Positions 22,386 through 38,500 of a stretch of DNA of 64,000 nt are shown here, piece by piece (position 1 is the stretch's first letter; each line of letters opens with the position of its first letter). The DNA lies in contig CANPUZ010000061.1 of assembly GCA_947579665.1 (NCBI GenBank), forward strand, positions 1,364,001 through 1,428,000. Direction: 5' to 3'. Position numbers and translations under genes: made by a program. Origin of the DNA: Sympetrum striolatum (Eukaryota > Arthropoda > Insecta > Odonata > Libellulidae). The notes below the pieces were generated by a model. It had not been told where the DNA came from, searched no databases, and was given only the letters and a program-made list of their open reading frames with translations.

Positions 22386-25300
22386 ATTCAAAGTGGATGA
22401 GTATGAATGCAATTCAATATTAATTCTACTCTAATGCCTGTATGTTAGATATAGATGCACCTTGGTTACAATAGCTGTATTGTTGGTCAGATAATGTTTT
22501 AATTAATCATCTTTGTATTTACTCTTCGGAAATGCTTTTGGGACTGCCCTCTAAAATGGAAAAACCAAACAATTGATGGAGAGGTGCTGCTGTTTTTTAT
22601 TTTGTCCAGTGGTGGGATTCAAAGTGGATGAGTATGAATGCAATTCAATATTAATTCTACTCTAATGCCAGAATGTTAGATATAGATGCACCTTGGTTAC
22701 AATAGCTGTATTGTTGGTCAGATAATGTTTTAATTAATCATCTTTGTATTTACTCTTCAGAAATGCTGTTGGGACTGCCCTCTAAAATGGAAAAACCAAA
22801 CAATTGATGGAGAGGTGCTGCTGTTTTTTATTTTGTCCAGTGGTGGGATTCAAAGTGGATGAGTATGAATGCAATTCAATATTAATTCTACTCTAATGCC
22901 AGAATGTTAGATATAGATGCACCTTGGTTACAATAGCTGTATTGTTGGTCAGATAATGTTTTAATTAATCATCTTTGTATTTACTCTTCAGAAATGCTAT
23001 TGGGACTGCCCTCTAAAATGGAAAAACCAAACAATTGATGGAGAGGTGCTGCTGTTTTTTATTTTGTCCAGTGGTGGGATTCAAAGTGGATGAGTATGAA
23101 TGCAATTCAATATTAATTCTACTCTAATGCCAGAATGTTAGATATAGATGCACCTTGGTTACAATAGCTGTATTGTTGGTCAGATAATGTTTTAATTAAT
23201 CATCTTTGTATTTACTCTTCGGAAATGCTATTGGGACTGCCCTCTAAAATGGAAAAACCAAACAATTGATGGAGAGGTGCTGCTGTTTTTTATTTTGTCC
23301 AGTGGTGGGATTCAAAGTGGATGAGTATGAATGCAATTCAATATTAATTCTACTCTAATGCCAGAATGTTAGATATAGATGCACCTTGGTTACAATAGCT
23401 GTATTGTTGGTCAGATAATGTTTTAATTAATCATCTTTGTATTTACTCTTCAGAAATGCTGTTGGGACTGCCCTCTAAAATGGAAAAACCAAACAATTGA
23501 TGGAGAGGTGCTGCTGTTTTTTATTTTGTCCAGTGGTGGGATTCAAAGTGGATGAGTATGAATGCAATTCAATATTAATTCTACTCTAATGCCAGAATGT
23601 TAGATATAGATGCACCTTGGTTACAATAGCTGTATTGTTGGTCAGATAATGTTTTAATTAATCATCTTTGTATTTACTCTTCAGAAATGCTTTTGGGACT
23701 GCCCTCTAACATGGAAAAAGCAAACAATTGATGGACAGGTTCTGCTGTTTTTTATTTTGTCCAGTGGTGGGATTCAAAGTGGATGAGTATGAATGCAATT
23801 CAATATTAATTCTACTCTAATGCCAGAATGTTAGATATAGATGCACCTTGGTTACAATAGCTGTATTGTTGGTCAGATAATGTTTTAATTAATCATCTTT
23901 GTATTTACTCTTCGGAAATGCTATTGGGACTGCCCTCTAAAATGGAAAAACCAAACAATTGATGGAGAGGTGCTGCTGTTTTTTATTTTGTCCAGTGGTG
24001 GGATTCAAAGTGGATGAGTATGAATGCAATTCAATATTAATTCTACTCTAATGCCAGAATGTTAGATATAGATGCACCTTGGTTACAATAGCTGTATTGT
24101 TGGTCAGATAATGTTTTAATTAATCATCTTTGTATTTACTCTTCGGAAATGCTATTGGGACTGCCCTCTAAAATGGAAAAACCAAACAATTGATGGAGAG
24201 GTGCTGCTGTTTTTTATTTTGTCCAGTGGTGGGATTCAAAGTGGATGAGTATGAATGCAATTCAATATTAATTCTACTCTAATGCCAGAATGTTAGATAT
24301 AGATGCACCTTGGTTACAATAGCTGTATTGTTGGTCAGATAATGTTTTAATTAATCATCTTTGTATTTACTCTTCAGAAATGCTATTGGGACTGCCCTCT
24401 AAAATGGAAAAACCAAACAATTGATGGAGAGGTGCTGCTGTTTTTTATTTTGTCCAGTGGTGGGATTCAAAGTGGATGAGTATGAATGCAATTCAATATT
24501 AATTCTACTCTAATGCCAGAATGTTAGATATAGATGCACCTTGGTTACAATAGCTGTATTGTTGGTCAGATAATGTTTTAATTAATCATCTTTGTATTTA
24601 CTCTTCGGAAATGCTATTGGGACTGCCCTCTAAAATGGAAAAACCAAACAATTGATGGAGAGGTGCTGCTGTTTTTTATTTTGTCCAGTGGTGGGATTCA
24701 AAGTGGATGAGTATGAATGCAATTCAATATTAATTCTACTCTAATGCCAGAATGTTAGATATAGATGCACCTTGGTTACAATAGCTGTATTGTTGGTCAG
24801 ATAATGTTTTAATTAATCATCTTTGTATTTACTCTTCGGAAATGCTATTGGGACTGCCCTCTAAAATGGAAAAACCAAACAATTGATGGAGAGGTGCTGC
24901 TGTTTTTTATTTTGTCCAGTGGTGGGATTCAAAGTGGATGAGTATGAATGCAATTCAATATTAATTCTACTCTAATGCCAGAATGTTAGATATAGATGCA
25001 CCTTGGTTACAATAGCTGTATTGTTGGTCAGATAATGTTTTAATTAATCATCTTTGTATTTACTCTTCAGAAATGCTGTTGGGACTGCCCTCTAAAATGG
25101 AAAAACCAAACAATTGATGGAGAGGTGCTGCTGTTTTTTATTTTGTCCAGTGGTGGGATTCAAAGTGGATGAGTATGAATGCAATTCAATATTAATTCTA
25201 CTCTAATGCCAGAATGTTAGATATAGATGCACCTTGGTTACAATAGCTGTATTGTTGGTCAGATAATGTTTTAATTAATCATCTTTGTATTTACTCTTCG

Positions 25301-28299
25301 GAAATGCTATTGGGACTGCCCTCTAAAATGGAAAAACCAAACAATTGATGGAGAGGTGCTGCTGTTTTTTATTTTGTCCAGTGGTGGGATTCAAAGTGGA
25401 TGAGTATGAATGCAATTCAATATTAATTCTACTCTAATGCCAGAATGTTAGATATAGATGCACCTTGGTTACAATAGCTGTATTGTTGGTCAGATAATGT
25501 TTTAATTAATCATCTTTGTATTTACTCTTCAGAAATGCTTTTGGGACTGCCCTCTAAAATGGAAAAACCAAACAATTGATGGAGAGGTGCTGCTGTTTTT
25601 TATTTTGTCCAGTGGTGGGATTCAAAGTGGATGAGTATGAATGCAATTCAATATTAATTCTACTCTAATGCCAGAATGTTAGATATAGATGCACCTTGGT
25701 TACAATAGCTGTATTGTTGGTCAGATAATGTTTTAATTAATCATCTTTGTATTTACTCTTCGGAAATGCTATTGGGACTGCCCTCTAAAATGGAAAAACC
25801 AAACAATTGATGGAGAGGTGCTGCTGTTTTTTATTTTGTCCAGTGGTGGGATTCAAAGTGGATGAGTATGAATGCAATTCAATATTAATTCTACTCTAAT
25901 GCCAGAATGTTAGATATAGATGCACCTTGGTTACAATAGCTGTATTGTTGGTCAGATAATGTTTTAATTAATCATCTTTGTATTTACTCTTCAGAAATGC
26001 TATTGGGACTGCCCTCTAAAATGGAAAAACCAAACAATTGATGGAGAGGTGCTGCTGTTTTTTATTTTGTCCAGTGGTGGGATTCAAAGTGGATGAGTAT
26101 GAATGCAATTCAATATTAATTCTACTCTAATGCCAGAATGTTAGATATAGATGCACCTTGGTTACAATAGCTGTATTGTTGGTCAGATAATGTTTTAATT
26201 AATCATCTTTGTATTTACTCTTCAGAAATGCTGTTGGGACTGCCCTCTAAAATGGAAAAACCAAACAATTGATGGAGAGATTCTGCTGTTTTTTATTTTG
26301 TCCAGTGGTGGGATTCAAAGTGGATGAGTATGAATGCAATTCAATATTAATTCTACTCTAATGCCAGAATGTTAGATATAGATGCACCTTGGTTACAATA
26401 GCTGTATTGTTGGTCAGATAATGTTTTAATTAATCATCTTTGTATTTACTCTTCAGAAATGCTGTTGGGACTGCCCTCTAAAATGGAAAAACCAAACAAT
26501 TGATGGAGAGGTGCTGCTGTTTTTTATTTTGTCCAGTGGTGGGATTCAAAGTGGATGAGTATGAATGCAATTCAATATTAATTCTACTCTAATGCCAGAA
26601 TGTTAGATATAGATGCACCTTGGTTACAATAGCTGTATTGTTGGTCAGATAATGTTTTAATTAATCATCTTTGTATTTACTCTTCGGAAATGCTATTGGG
26701 ACTGCCCTCTAAAATGGAAAAACCAAACAATTGATGGAGAGGTGCTGCTGTTTTTTATTTTGTCCAGTGGTGGGATTCAAAGTGGATGAGTATGAATGCA
26801 ATTCAATATTAATTCTACTCTAATGCCAGAATGTTAGATATAGATGCACCTTGGTTACAATAGCTGTATTGTTGGTCAGATAATGTTTTAATTAATCATC
26901 TTTGTATTTACTCTTCAGAAATGCTGTTGGGACTGCCCTCTAAAATGGAAAAACCAAACAATTGATGGAGAGGTGCTGCTGTTTTTTATTTTGTCCAGTG
27001 GTGGGATTCAAAGTGGATGAGTATGAATGCAATTCAATATTAATTCTACTCTAATGCCAGAATGTTAGATATAGATGCACCTTGGTTACAATAGCTGTAT
27101 TGTTGGTCAGATAATGTTTTAATTAATCATCTTTGTATTTACTCTTCAGAAATGCTGTTGGGACTGCCCTCTAAAATGGAAAAACCAAACAATTGATGGA
27201 GAGATTCTGCTGTTTTTTATTTTGTCCAGTGGTGGGATTCAAAGTGGATGAGTATGAATGCAATTCAATATTAATTCTACTCTAATGCCAGAATGTTAGA
27301 TATAGATGCACCTTGGTTACAATAGCTGTATTGTTGGTCAGATAATGTTTTAATTAATCATCTTTGTATTTACTCTTCGGAAATGCTATTGGGACTGCCC
27401 TCTAAAATGGAAAAACCAAACAATTGATGGAGAGGTGCTGCTGTTTTTTATTTTGTCCAGTGGTGGGATTCAAAGTGGATGAGTATGAATGCAATTCAAT
27501 ATTAATTCTACTCTAATGCCAGAATGTTAGATATAGATGCACCTTGGTTACAATAGCTGTATTGTTGGTCAGATAATGTTTTAATTAATCATCTTTGTAT
27601 TTACTCTTCAGAAATGCTGTTGGGACTGCCCTCTAAAATGGAAAAACCAAACAATTGATGGAGAGGTGCTGCTGTTTTTTATTTTGTCCAGTGGTGGGAT
27701 TCAAAGTGGATGAGTATGAATGCAATTCAATATTAATTCTACTCTAATGCCAGAATGTTAGATATAGATGCACCTTGGTTACAATAGCTGTATTGTTGGT
27801 CAGATAATGTTTTAATTAATCATCTTTGTATTTACTCTTCAGAAATGCTGTTGGGACTGCCCTCTAAAATGGAAAAACCAAACAATTGATGGAGAGATTC
27901 TGCTGTTTTTTATTTTGTCCAGTGGTGGGATTCAAAGTGGATGAGTATGAATGCAATTCAATATTAATTCTACTCTAATGCCAGAATGTTAGATATAGAT
28001 GCACCTTGGTTACAATAGCTGTATTGTTGGTCAGATAATGTTTTAATTAATCATCTTTGTATTTACTCTTCAGAAATGCTGTTGGGACTGCCCTCTAAAA
28101 TGGAAAAACCAAACAATTGATGGAGAGGTGCTGCTGTTTTTTATTTTGTCCAGTGGTGGGATTCAAAGTGGATGAGTATGAATGCAATTCAATATTAATT
28201 CTACTCTAATGCCAGAATGTTAGATATAGATGCACCTTGGTTACAATAGCTGTATTGTTGGTCAGATAATGTTTTAATTAATCATCTTTGTATTTACTC

Positions 28300-29930
28300 T
28301 TCAGAAATGCTTTTGGGACTGCCCTCTAAAATGGAAAAACCAAACAATTGATGGAGAGGTGCTGCTGTTTTTTATTTTGTCCAGTGGTGGGATTCAAAGT
28401 GGATGAGTATGAATGCAATTCAATATTAATTCTACTCTAATGCCAGAATGTTAGATATAGATGCACCTTGGTTACAATAGCTGTATTGTTGGTCAGATAA
28501 TGTTTTAATTAATCATCTTTGTATTTACTCTTCGGAAATGCTTTTGGGACTGCCCTCTAAAATGGAAAAACCAAACAATTGATGGAGAGGTGCTGCTGTT
28601 TTTTATTTTGTCCAGTGGTGGGATTCAAAGTGGATGAGTATGAATGCAATTCAATATTAATTCTACTCTAATGCCAGAATGTTAGATATAGATGCACCTT
28701 GGTTACAATAGCTGTATTGTTGGTCAGATAATGTTTTAATTAATCATCTTTGTATTTACTCTTCAGAAATGCTTTTGGGACTGCCCTCTAAAATGGAAAA
28801 ACCAAACAATTGATGGAGAGGTGCTGCTGTTTTTTATTTTGTCCAGTGGTGGGATTCAAAGTGGATGAGTATGAATGCAATTCAATATTAATTCTACTCT
28901 AATGCCAGAATGTTAGATATAGATGCACCTTGGTTACAATAGCTGTATTGTTGGTCAGATAATGTTTTAATTAATCATCTTTGTATTTACTCTTCGGAAA
29001 TGCTTTTGGGACTGCCCTCTAAAATGGAAAAACCAAACAATTGATGGAGAGGTGCTGCTGTTTTTTATTTTGTCCAGTGGTGGGATTCAAAGTGGATGAG
29101 TATGAATGCAATTCAATATTAATTCTACTCTAATGCCAGAATGTTAGATATAGATGCACCTTGGTTACAATAGCTGTATTGTTGGTCAGATAATGTTTTA
29201 ATTAATCATCTTTGTATTTACTCTTCAGAAATGCTTTTGGGACTGCCCTCTAAAATGGAAAAACCAAACAATTGATGGAGAGGTGCTGCTGTTTTTTATT
29301 TTGTCCAGTGGTGGGATTCAAAGTGGATGAGTATGAATGCAATTCAATATTAATTCTACTCTAATGCCAGAATGTTAGATATAGATGCACCTTGGTTACA
29401 ATAGCTGTATTGTTGGTCAGATAATGTTTTAATTAATCATCTTTGTATTTACTCTTCGGAAATGCTTTTGGGACTGCCCTCTAAAATGGAAAAACCAAAC
29501 AATTGATGGAGAGGTGCTGCTGTTTTTTATTTTGTCCAGTGGTGGGATTCAAAGTGGATGAGTATGAATGCAATTCAATATTAATTCTACTCTAATGCCA
29601 GAATGTTAGATATAGATGCACCTTGGTTACAATAGCTGTATTGTTGGTCAGATAATGTTTTAATTAATCATCTTTGTATTTACTCTTCAGAAATGCTGTT
29701 GGGACTGCCCTCTAAAATGGAAAAACCAAACAATTGATGGAGAGGTGCTGCTGTTTTTTATTTTGTCCAGTGGTGGGATTCAAAGTGGATGAGTATGAAT
29801 GCAATTCAATATTAATTCTACTCTAATGCCAGAATGTTAGATATAGATGCACCTTGGTTACAATAGCTGTATTGTTGGTCAGATAATGTTTTAATTAATC
29901 ATCTTTGTATTTACTCTTCGGAAATGCTTT
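28300..29930 (+). repeat. dimeric alternation of CAG- and CGG-type monomers
   Basis: Between about 28.3 and 29.9 kb the word before AAATGC alternates CTTCAG / CTTCGG monomer by monomer, giving a 462-bp period. It resembles the 20.2-21.4 kb dimer but lacks the GATAGG marker. Confidence 0.65.
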
Positions 29931-30389
29931 TGGGACTGCCCTCTAAAATGGAAAAACCAAACAATTGATGGAGAGGTGCTGCTGTTTTTTATTTTGTCCA
30001 GTGGTGGGATTCAAAGTGGATGAGTATGAATGCAATTCAATATTAATTCTACTCTAATGCCAGAATGTTAGATATAGATGCACCTTGGTTACAATAGCTG
30101 TATTGTTGGTCAGATAATGTTTTAATTAATCATCTTTGTATTTACTCTTCGGAAATGCTTTTGGGACTGCCCTCTAAAATGGAAAAACCAAACAATTGAT
30201 GGAGAGGTGCTGCTGTTTTTTATTTTGTCCAGTGGTGGGATTCAAAGTGGATGAGTATGAATGCAATTCAATATTAATTCTACTCTAATGCCAGAATGTT
30301 AGATATAGATGCACCTTGGTTACAATAGCTGTATTGTTGGTCAGATAATGTTTTAATTAATCATCTTTGTATTTACTCTTCAGAAATGC

Positions 30390-32490
30390 TTTTGGGACTG
30401 CCCTCTAACATGGAAAAAGCAAACAATTGATGGATAGGTTCTGCTGTTTTTTATTTTGTCCAGTGGTGGGATTCAAAGTGGATGAGTATGAATGCAATTC
30501 AATATTAATTCTACTCTAATGCCAGTATGTTAGATATAGATGCACCTTAGTTACAATAGCTGTATTGTTGGTCAGATAATGTTTTAATTAATCATCTTTG
30601 TATTTACTCTTCAGAAATGCTTTTGGGACTGCCCTCTAACATGGAAAAAGCAAACAATTGATGGATAGGTTCTGCTGTTTTTTATTTTGTCCAGTGGTGG
30701 GATTCAAAGTGGATGAGTATGAATGCAATTCAATATTAATTCTACTCTAATGCCAGTATGTTAGATATAGATGCACCTTAGTTACAATAGCTGTATTGTT
30801 GGTCAGATAATGTTTTAATTAATCATCTTTGTATTTACTCTTCAGAAATGCTTTTGGGACTGCCCTCTAACATGGAAAAAGCAAACAATTGATGGATAGG
30901 TTCTGCTGTTTTTTATTTTGTCCAGTGGTGGGATTCAAAGTGGATGAGTATGAATGCAATTCAATATTAATTCTACTCTAATGCCAGTATGTTAGATATA
31001 GATGCACCTTGGTTACAATAGCTGTATTGTTGGTCAGATAATGTTTTAATTAATCATCTTTGTATTTACTCTTCAGAAATGCTTTTGGGACTGCCCTCTA
31101 ACATGGAAAAAGCAAACAATTGATGGATAGGTTCTGCTGTTTTTTATTTTGTCCAGTGGTGGGATTCAAAGTGGATGAGTATGAATGCAATTCAATATTA
31201 ATTCTACTCTAATGCCAGTATGTTAGATATAGATGCACCTTGGTTACAATAGCTGTATTGTTGGTCAGATAATGTTTTAATTAATCATCTTTGTATTTAC
31301 TCTTCAGAAATGCTGTTGGGACTGCCCTCTAAAATGGAAAAACCAAACAATTGATGGAGAGGTGCTGCTGTTTTTTATTTTGTCCAGTGGTGGGATTCAA
31401 AGTGGATGAGTATGAATGCAATTCAATATTAATTCTACTCTAATGCCAGAATGTTAGATATAGATGCACCTTGGTTACAATAGCTGTATTGTTGGTCAGA
31501 TAATGTTTTAATTAATCATCTTTGTATTTACTCTTCAGAAATGCTTTTGGGACTGCCCTCTAAAATGGAAAAACCAAACAATTGATGGAGAGGTGCTGCT
31601 GTTTTTTATTTTGTCCAGTGGTGGGATTCAAAGTGGATGAGTATGAATGCAATTCAATATTAATTCTACTCTAATGCCAGAATGTTAGATATAGATGCAC
31701 CTTGGTTACAATAGCTGTATTGTTGGTCAGATAATGTTTTAATTAATCATCTTTGTATTTACTCTTCGGAAATGCTTTTGGGACTGCCCTCTAAAATGGA
31801 AAAACCAAACAATTGATGGAGAGGTGCTGCTGTTTTTTATTTTGTCCAGTGGTGGGATTCAAAGTGGATGAGTATGAATGCAATTCAATATTAATTCTAC
31901 TCTAATGCCAGAATGTTAGATATAGATGCACCTTGGTTACAATAGCTGTATTGTTGGTCAGATAATGTTTTAATTAATCATCTTTGTATTTACTCTTCAG
32001 AAATGCTTTTGGGACTGCCCTCTAACATGGAAAAAGCAAACAATTGATGGATAGGTTCTGCTGTTTTTTATTTTGTCCAGTGGTGGGATTCAAAGTGGAT
32101 GAGTATGAATGCAATTCAATATTAATTCTACTCTAATGCCAGTATGTTAGATATAGATGCACCTTAGTTACAATAGCTGTATTGTTGGTCAGATAATGTT
32201 TTAATTAATCATCTTTGTATTTACTCTTCAGAAATGCTTTTGGGACTGCCCTCTAACATGGAAAAAGCAAACAATTGATGGATAGGTTCTGCTGTTTTTT
32301 ATTTTGTCCAGTGGTGGGATTCAAAGTGGATGAGTATGAATGCAATTCAATATTAATTCTACTCTAATGCCAGTATGTTAGATATAGATGCACCTTAGTT
32401 ACAATAGCTGTATTGTTGGTCAGATAATGTTTTAATTAATCATCTTTGTATTTACTCTTCAGAAATGCTTTTGGGACTGCCCTCTAACAT
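30390..32490 (+). repeat. AACATGGAAAAAGC-type monomer cluster
   Basis: Six monomers carry AACATGGAAAAAGC plus GATGGATAGGTTCTGCTG. Four are consecutive (from about 30.4 to 31.1 kb), and two more follow near 32.0-32.3 kb after an interruption by ordinary monomers. A single earlier monomer near 23.7 kb has a related form, so this is a recurrent subfamily. Confidence 0.65.
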
Positions 32491-32544
32491 GGAAAAACCA
32501 AACAATTGATGGAGAGGTGCTGCTGTTTTTTATTTTGTCCAGTG

Positions 32545-35500
32545 GTGGGATCCAAAGAAGATGAGTATGAATGCAATTCAATATTAATTCTACTCTAATG
32601 CCAGAATGTTAGATATAGATGCACCTTGGTTACAATAGCTGTATTGTTGGTCAGATAATGTTTTAATTAATCATCTTTGTATTTACTCTTCAGAAATGCT
32701 GTTGGGACTGCCCTCTAAAATGGAAAAACCAAACAATTGATGGATAGGTTCTGCTGTTTTTTATTTTGTCCAGTGGTGGGATCCAAAGAAGATGAGTATG
32801 AATGCAATTCAATATTAATTCTACTCTAATGCCAGAATGTTAGATATAGATGCACCTTGGTTACAATAGCTGTATTGTTGGTCAGATAATGTTTTAATTA
32901 ATCATCTTTGTATTTACTCTTCAGAAATGCTGTTGGGACTGCCCTCTAAAATGGAAAAACCAAACAATTGATGGATAGGTTCTGCTGTTTTTTATTTTGT
33001 CCAGTGGTGGGATCCAAAGAAGATGAGTATGAATGCAATTCAATATTAATTCTACTCTAATGCCAGAATGTTAGATATAGATGCACCTTGGTTACAATAG
33101 CTGTATTGTTGGTCAGATAATGTTTTAATTAATCATCTTTGTATTTACTCTTCAGAAATGCTGTTGGGACTGCCCTCTAAAATGGAAAAACCAAACAATT
33201 GATGGATAGGTTCTGCTGTTTTTTATTTTGTACAGTGGTGGGATCCAAAGAAGATGAGTATGAATGCAATTCAATATTAATTCTACTCTAATGCCAGAAT
33301 GTTAGATATAGATGCACCTTGGTTACAATAGCTGTATTGTTGGTCAGATAATGTTTTAATTAATCATCTTTGTATTAACTCTTCAGAAATGCTGTTGGGA
33401 CTGCCCTCTAAAATGGAAAAACCAAACAATTGATGGATAGGTTCTGCTGTTTTTTATTTTGTCCAGTGGTGGGATCCAAAGAAGATGAGTATGAATGCAA
33501 TTCAATATTAATTCTACTCTAATGCCAGAATGTTAGATATAGATGCACCTTGGTTACAATAGCTGTATTGTTGGTCAGATAATGTTTTAATTAATCATCT
33601 TTGTATTTACTCTTCAGAAATGCTGTTGGGACTGCCCTCTAAAATGGAAAAACCAAACAATTGATGGATAGGTTCTGCTGTTTTTTATTTTGTCCAGTGG
33701 TGGGATCCAAAGAAGATGAGTATGAATGCAATTCAATATTAATTCTACTCTAATGCCAGAATGTTAGATATAGATGCACCTTGGTTACAATAGCTGTATT
33801 GTTGGTCAGATAATGTTTTAATTAATCATCTTTGTATTTACTCTTCAGAAATGCTGTTGGGACTGCCCTCTAAAATGGAAAAACCAAACAATTGATGGAG
33901 AGGTGCTGCTGTTTTTTATTTTGTCCAGTGGTGGGATCCAAAGAAGATGAGTATGAATGCAATTCAATATTAATTCTACTCTAATGCCAGAATGTTAGAT
34001 ATAGATGCACCTTGGTTACAATAGCTGTATTGTTGGTCAGATAATGTTTTAATTAATCATCTTTGTATTTACTCTTCAGAAATGCTGTTGGGACTGCCCT
34101 CTAAAATGGAAAAACCAAACAATTGATGGATAGGTTCTGCTGTTTTTTATTTTGTCCAGTGGTGGGATCCAAAGAAGATGAGTATGAATGCAATTCAATA
34201 TTAATTCTACTCTAATGCCAGAATGTTAGATATAGATGCACCTTGGTTACAATAGCTGTATTGTTGGTCAGATAATGTTTTAATTAATCATCTTTGTATT
34301 TACTCTTCAGAAATGCTGTTGGGACTGCCCTCTAAAATGGAAAAACCAAACAATTGATGGATAGGTTCTGCTGTTTTTTATTTTGTACAGTGGTGGGATT
34401 CAAAGAAGATGAGTATGAATGCAATTCAATATTAATTCTACTCTAATGCCTGTATGTTAGATATAGATGCACCTTGGTTACAATAGCTGTATTGTTGGTC
34501 AGATAATGTTTTAATTAATCATCTTTGTATTTACTCTTCAGAAATGCTGTTGGGACTGCCCTCTAAAATGGAAAAACCAAACAATTGATGGAGAGGTGCT
34601 GCTGTTTTTTATTTTGTACAGTGGTGGGATCCAAAGAAGATGAGTATGAATGCAATTCAATATTAATTCTACTCTAATGCCAGAATGTTAGATATAGATG
34701 CACCTTGGTTACAATAGCTGTATTGTTGGTCAGATAATGTTTTAATTAATCATCTTTGTATTTACTCTTCAGAAATGCTGTTGGGACTGCCCTCTAAAAT
34801 GGAAAAACCAAACAATTGATGGATAGGTGCTGCTGTTTTTTATTTTGTACAGTGGTGGGATCCAAAGAAGATGAGTATGAATGCAATTCAATATTAATTC
34901 TACTCTAATGCCTGTATGTTAGATATAGATGCACCTTGGTTACAATAGCTGTATTGTTGGTCAGATAATGTTTTAATTAATCATCTTTGTATTAACTCTT
35001 CAGAAATGCTGTTGGGACTGCCCTCTAAAATGGAAAAACCAAACAATTGATGGATAGGTTCTGCTGTTTTTTATTTTGTCCAGTGGTGGGATCCAAAGAA
35101 GATGAGTATGAATGCAATTCAATATTAATTCTACTCTAATGCCAGAATGTTAGATATAGATGCACCTTGGTTACAATAGCTGTATTGTTGGTCAGATAAT
35201 GTTTTAATTAATCATCTTTGTATTTACTCTTCAGAAATGCTGTTGGGACTGCCCTCTAAAATGGAAAAACCAAACAATTGATGGATAGGTTCTGCTGTTT
35301 TTTATTTTGTCCAGTGGTGGGATCCAAAGAAGATGAGTATGAATGCAATTCAATATTAATTCTACTCTAATGCCTGTATGTTAGATATAGATGCACCTTG
35401 GTTACAATAGCTGTATTGTTGGTCAGATAATGTTTTAATTAATCATCTTTGTATTAACTCTTCAGAAATGCTGTTGGGACTGCCCTCTAAAATGGAAAAA

Positions 35501-38500
35501 CCAAACAATTGATGGATAGGTTCTGCTGTTTTTTATTTTGTACAGTGGTGGGATCCAAAGAAGATGAGTATGAATGCAATTCAATATTAATTCTACTCTA
35601 ATGCCTGTATGTTAGATATAGATGCACCTTGGTTACAATAGCTGTATTGTTGGTCAGATAATGTTTTAATTAATCATCTTTGTATTAACTCTTCAGAAAT
35701 GCTGTTGGGACTGCCCTCTAACATGGAAAAACCAAACAATTGATGTAGAGATGCTGTACTGATTTATTTTGTCCAGTGGTGGGATTCAAAGTGGATGAGT
35801 ATGAATGCAATTCTATATTAATTCTACTCTAATGCCAGTATGTTAGATATAGATGCACCTTGGTTACAATAGCTGTATTGTTGGTCAGATAATGTTTTAA
35901 TTAATCATCTTTGTATTAACTCTTCAGAAATGCTGTTGGGACTGCCCTCTAAAATGGAAAAACCAAACAATTGATGGAGAGGTGCTGCTGTTTTTTATTT
36001 TGTCCAGTGGTGGGATCCAAAGAAGATGAGTATGAATGCAATTCAATATTAATTCTACTCTAATGCCTGTATGTTAGATATAGATGCACCTTGGTTACAA
36101 TAGCTGTATTGTTGGTCAGATAATGTTTTAATTAATCATCTTTGTATTAACTCTTCAGAAATGCTGTTGGGACTGCCCTCTAAAATGGAAAAACCAAACA
36201 ATTGATGGATAGGTGCTGCTGTTTTTTATTTTGTACAGTGGTGGGATCCAAAGAAGATGAGTATGAATGCAATTCAATATTAATTCTACTCTAATGCCTG
36301 TATGTTAGATATAGATGCACCTTGGTTACAATAGCTGTATTGTTGGTCAGATAATGTTTTAATTAATCATCTTTGTATTAACTCTTCAGAAATGCTGTTG
36401 GGACTGCCCTCTAACATGGAAAAACCAAACAATTGATGGATAGGTGCTGCTGTTTTTTATTTTGTACAGTGGTGGGATTCAAAGTGGATGAGTATGAATG
36501 CAATTCTATATTAATTCTACTCTAATGCCAGTATGTTAGATATAGATGCACCTTGGTTACAATAGCTGTATTGTTGGTCAGATAATGTTTTAATTAATCA
36601 TCTTTGTATTAACTCTTCAGAAATGCTGTTGGGACTGCCCTCTAAAATGGAAAAACCAAACAATTGATGGAGAGGTGCTGCTGTTTTTTATTTTGTCCAG
36701 TGGTGGGATCCAAAGAAGATGAGTATGAATGCAATTCAATATTAATTCTACTCTAATGCCTGTATGTTAGATATAGATGCACCTTGGTTACAATAGCTGT
36801 ATTGTTGGTCAGATAATGTTTTAATTAATCATCTTTGTATTTACTCTTCAGAAATGCTGTTGGGACTGCCCTCTAAAATGGAAAAACCAAACAATTGATG
36901 GATAGGTTCTGCTGTTTTTTATTTTGTCCAGTGGTGGGATCCAAAGAGGATGAGTATGAATGCAATTCAATATTAATTCTACTCTAATGCCTGTATGTTA
37001 GATATAGATGCACCTTGGTTACAATAGCTGTATTGTTGGTCAGATAATGTTTTAATTAATCATCTTTGTATTAACTCTTCAGAAATGCTGTTGGGACTGC
37101 CCTCTAAAATGGAAAAACCAAACAATTGATGGATAGGTGCTGCTGTTTTTTATTTTGTACAGTGGTGGGATCCAAAGAAGATGAGTATGAATGCAATTCA
37201 ATATTAATTCTACTCTAATGCCTGTATGTTAGATATAGATGCACCTTGGTTACAATAGCTGTATTGTTGGTCAGATAATGTTTTAATTAATCATCTTTGT
37301 ATTAACTCTTCAGAAATGCTGTTGGGACTGCCCTCTAAAATGGAAAAACCAAACAATTGATGGATAGGTTCTGCTGTTTTTTATTTTGTCCAGTGGTGGG
37401 ATCCAAAGAGGATGAGTATGAATGCAATTCAATATTAATTCTACTCTAATGCCTGTATGTTAGATATAGATGCACCTTGGTTACAATAGCTGTATTGTTG
37501 GTCAGATAATGTTTTAATTAATCATCTTTGTATTAACTCTTCAGAAATGCTGTTGGGACTGCCCTCTAAAATGGAAAAACCAAACAATTGATGGATAGGT
37601 GCTGCTGTTTTTTATTTTGTACAGTGGTGGGATCCAAAGAAGATGAGTATGAATGCAATTCAATATTAATTCTACTCTAATGCCTGTATGTTAGATATAG
37701 ATGCACCTTGGTTACAATAGCTGTATTGTTGGTCAGATAATGTTTTAATTAATCATCTTTGTATTAACTCTTCAGAAATGCTGTTGGGACTGCCCTCTAA
37801 AATGGAAAAACCAAACAATTGATGGAGAGGTGCTGCTGTTTTTTATTTTGTCCAGTGGTGGGATCCAAAGAAGATGAGTATGAATGCAATTCAATATTAA
37901 TTCTACTCTAATGCCTGTATGTTAGATATAGATGCACCTTGGTTACAATAGCTGTATTGTTGGTCAGATAATGTTTTAATTAATCATCTTTGTATTTACT
38001 CTTCAGAAATGCTGTTGGGACTGCCCTCTAAAATGGAAAAACCAAACAATTGATGGAGAGGTGCTGCTGTTTTTTATTTTGTCCAGTGGTGGGATCCAAA
38101 GAAGATGAGTATGAATGCAATTCAATATTAATTCTACTCTAATGCCTGTATGTTAGATATAGATGCACCTTGGTTACAATAGCTGTATTGTTGGTCAGAT
38201 AATGTTTTAATTAATCATCTTTGTATTTACTCTTCAGAAATGCTGTTGGGACTGCCCTCTAAAATGGAAAAACCAAACAATTGATGGAGAGGTTCTGCTG
38301 TTTTTTATTTTGTCCAGTGGTGGGATCCAAAGAGGATGAGTATGAATGCAATTCAATATTAATTCTACTCTAATGCCTGTATGTTAGATATAGATGCACC
38401 TTGGTTACAATAGCTGTATTGTTGGTCAGATAATGTTTTAATTAATCATCTTTGTATTTACTCTTCAGAAATGCTGTTGGGACTGCCCTCTAAAATGGAA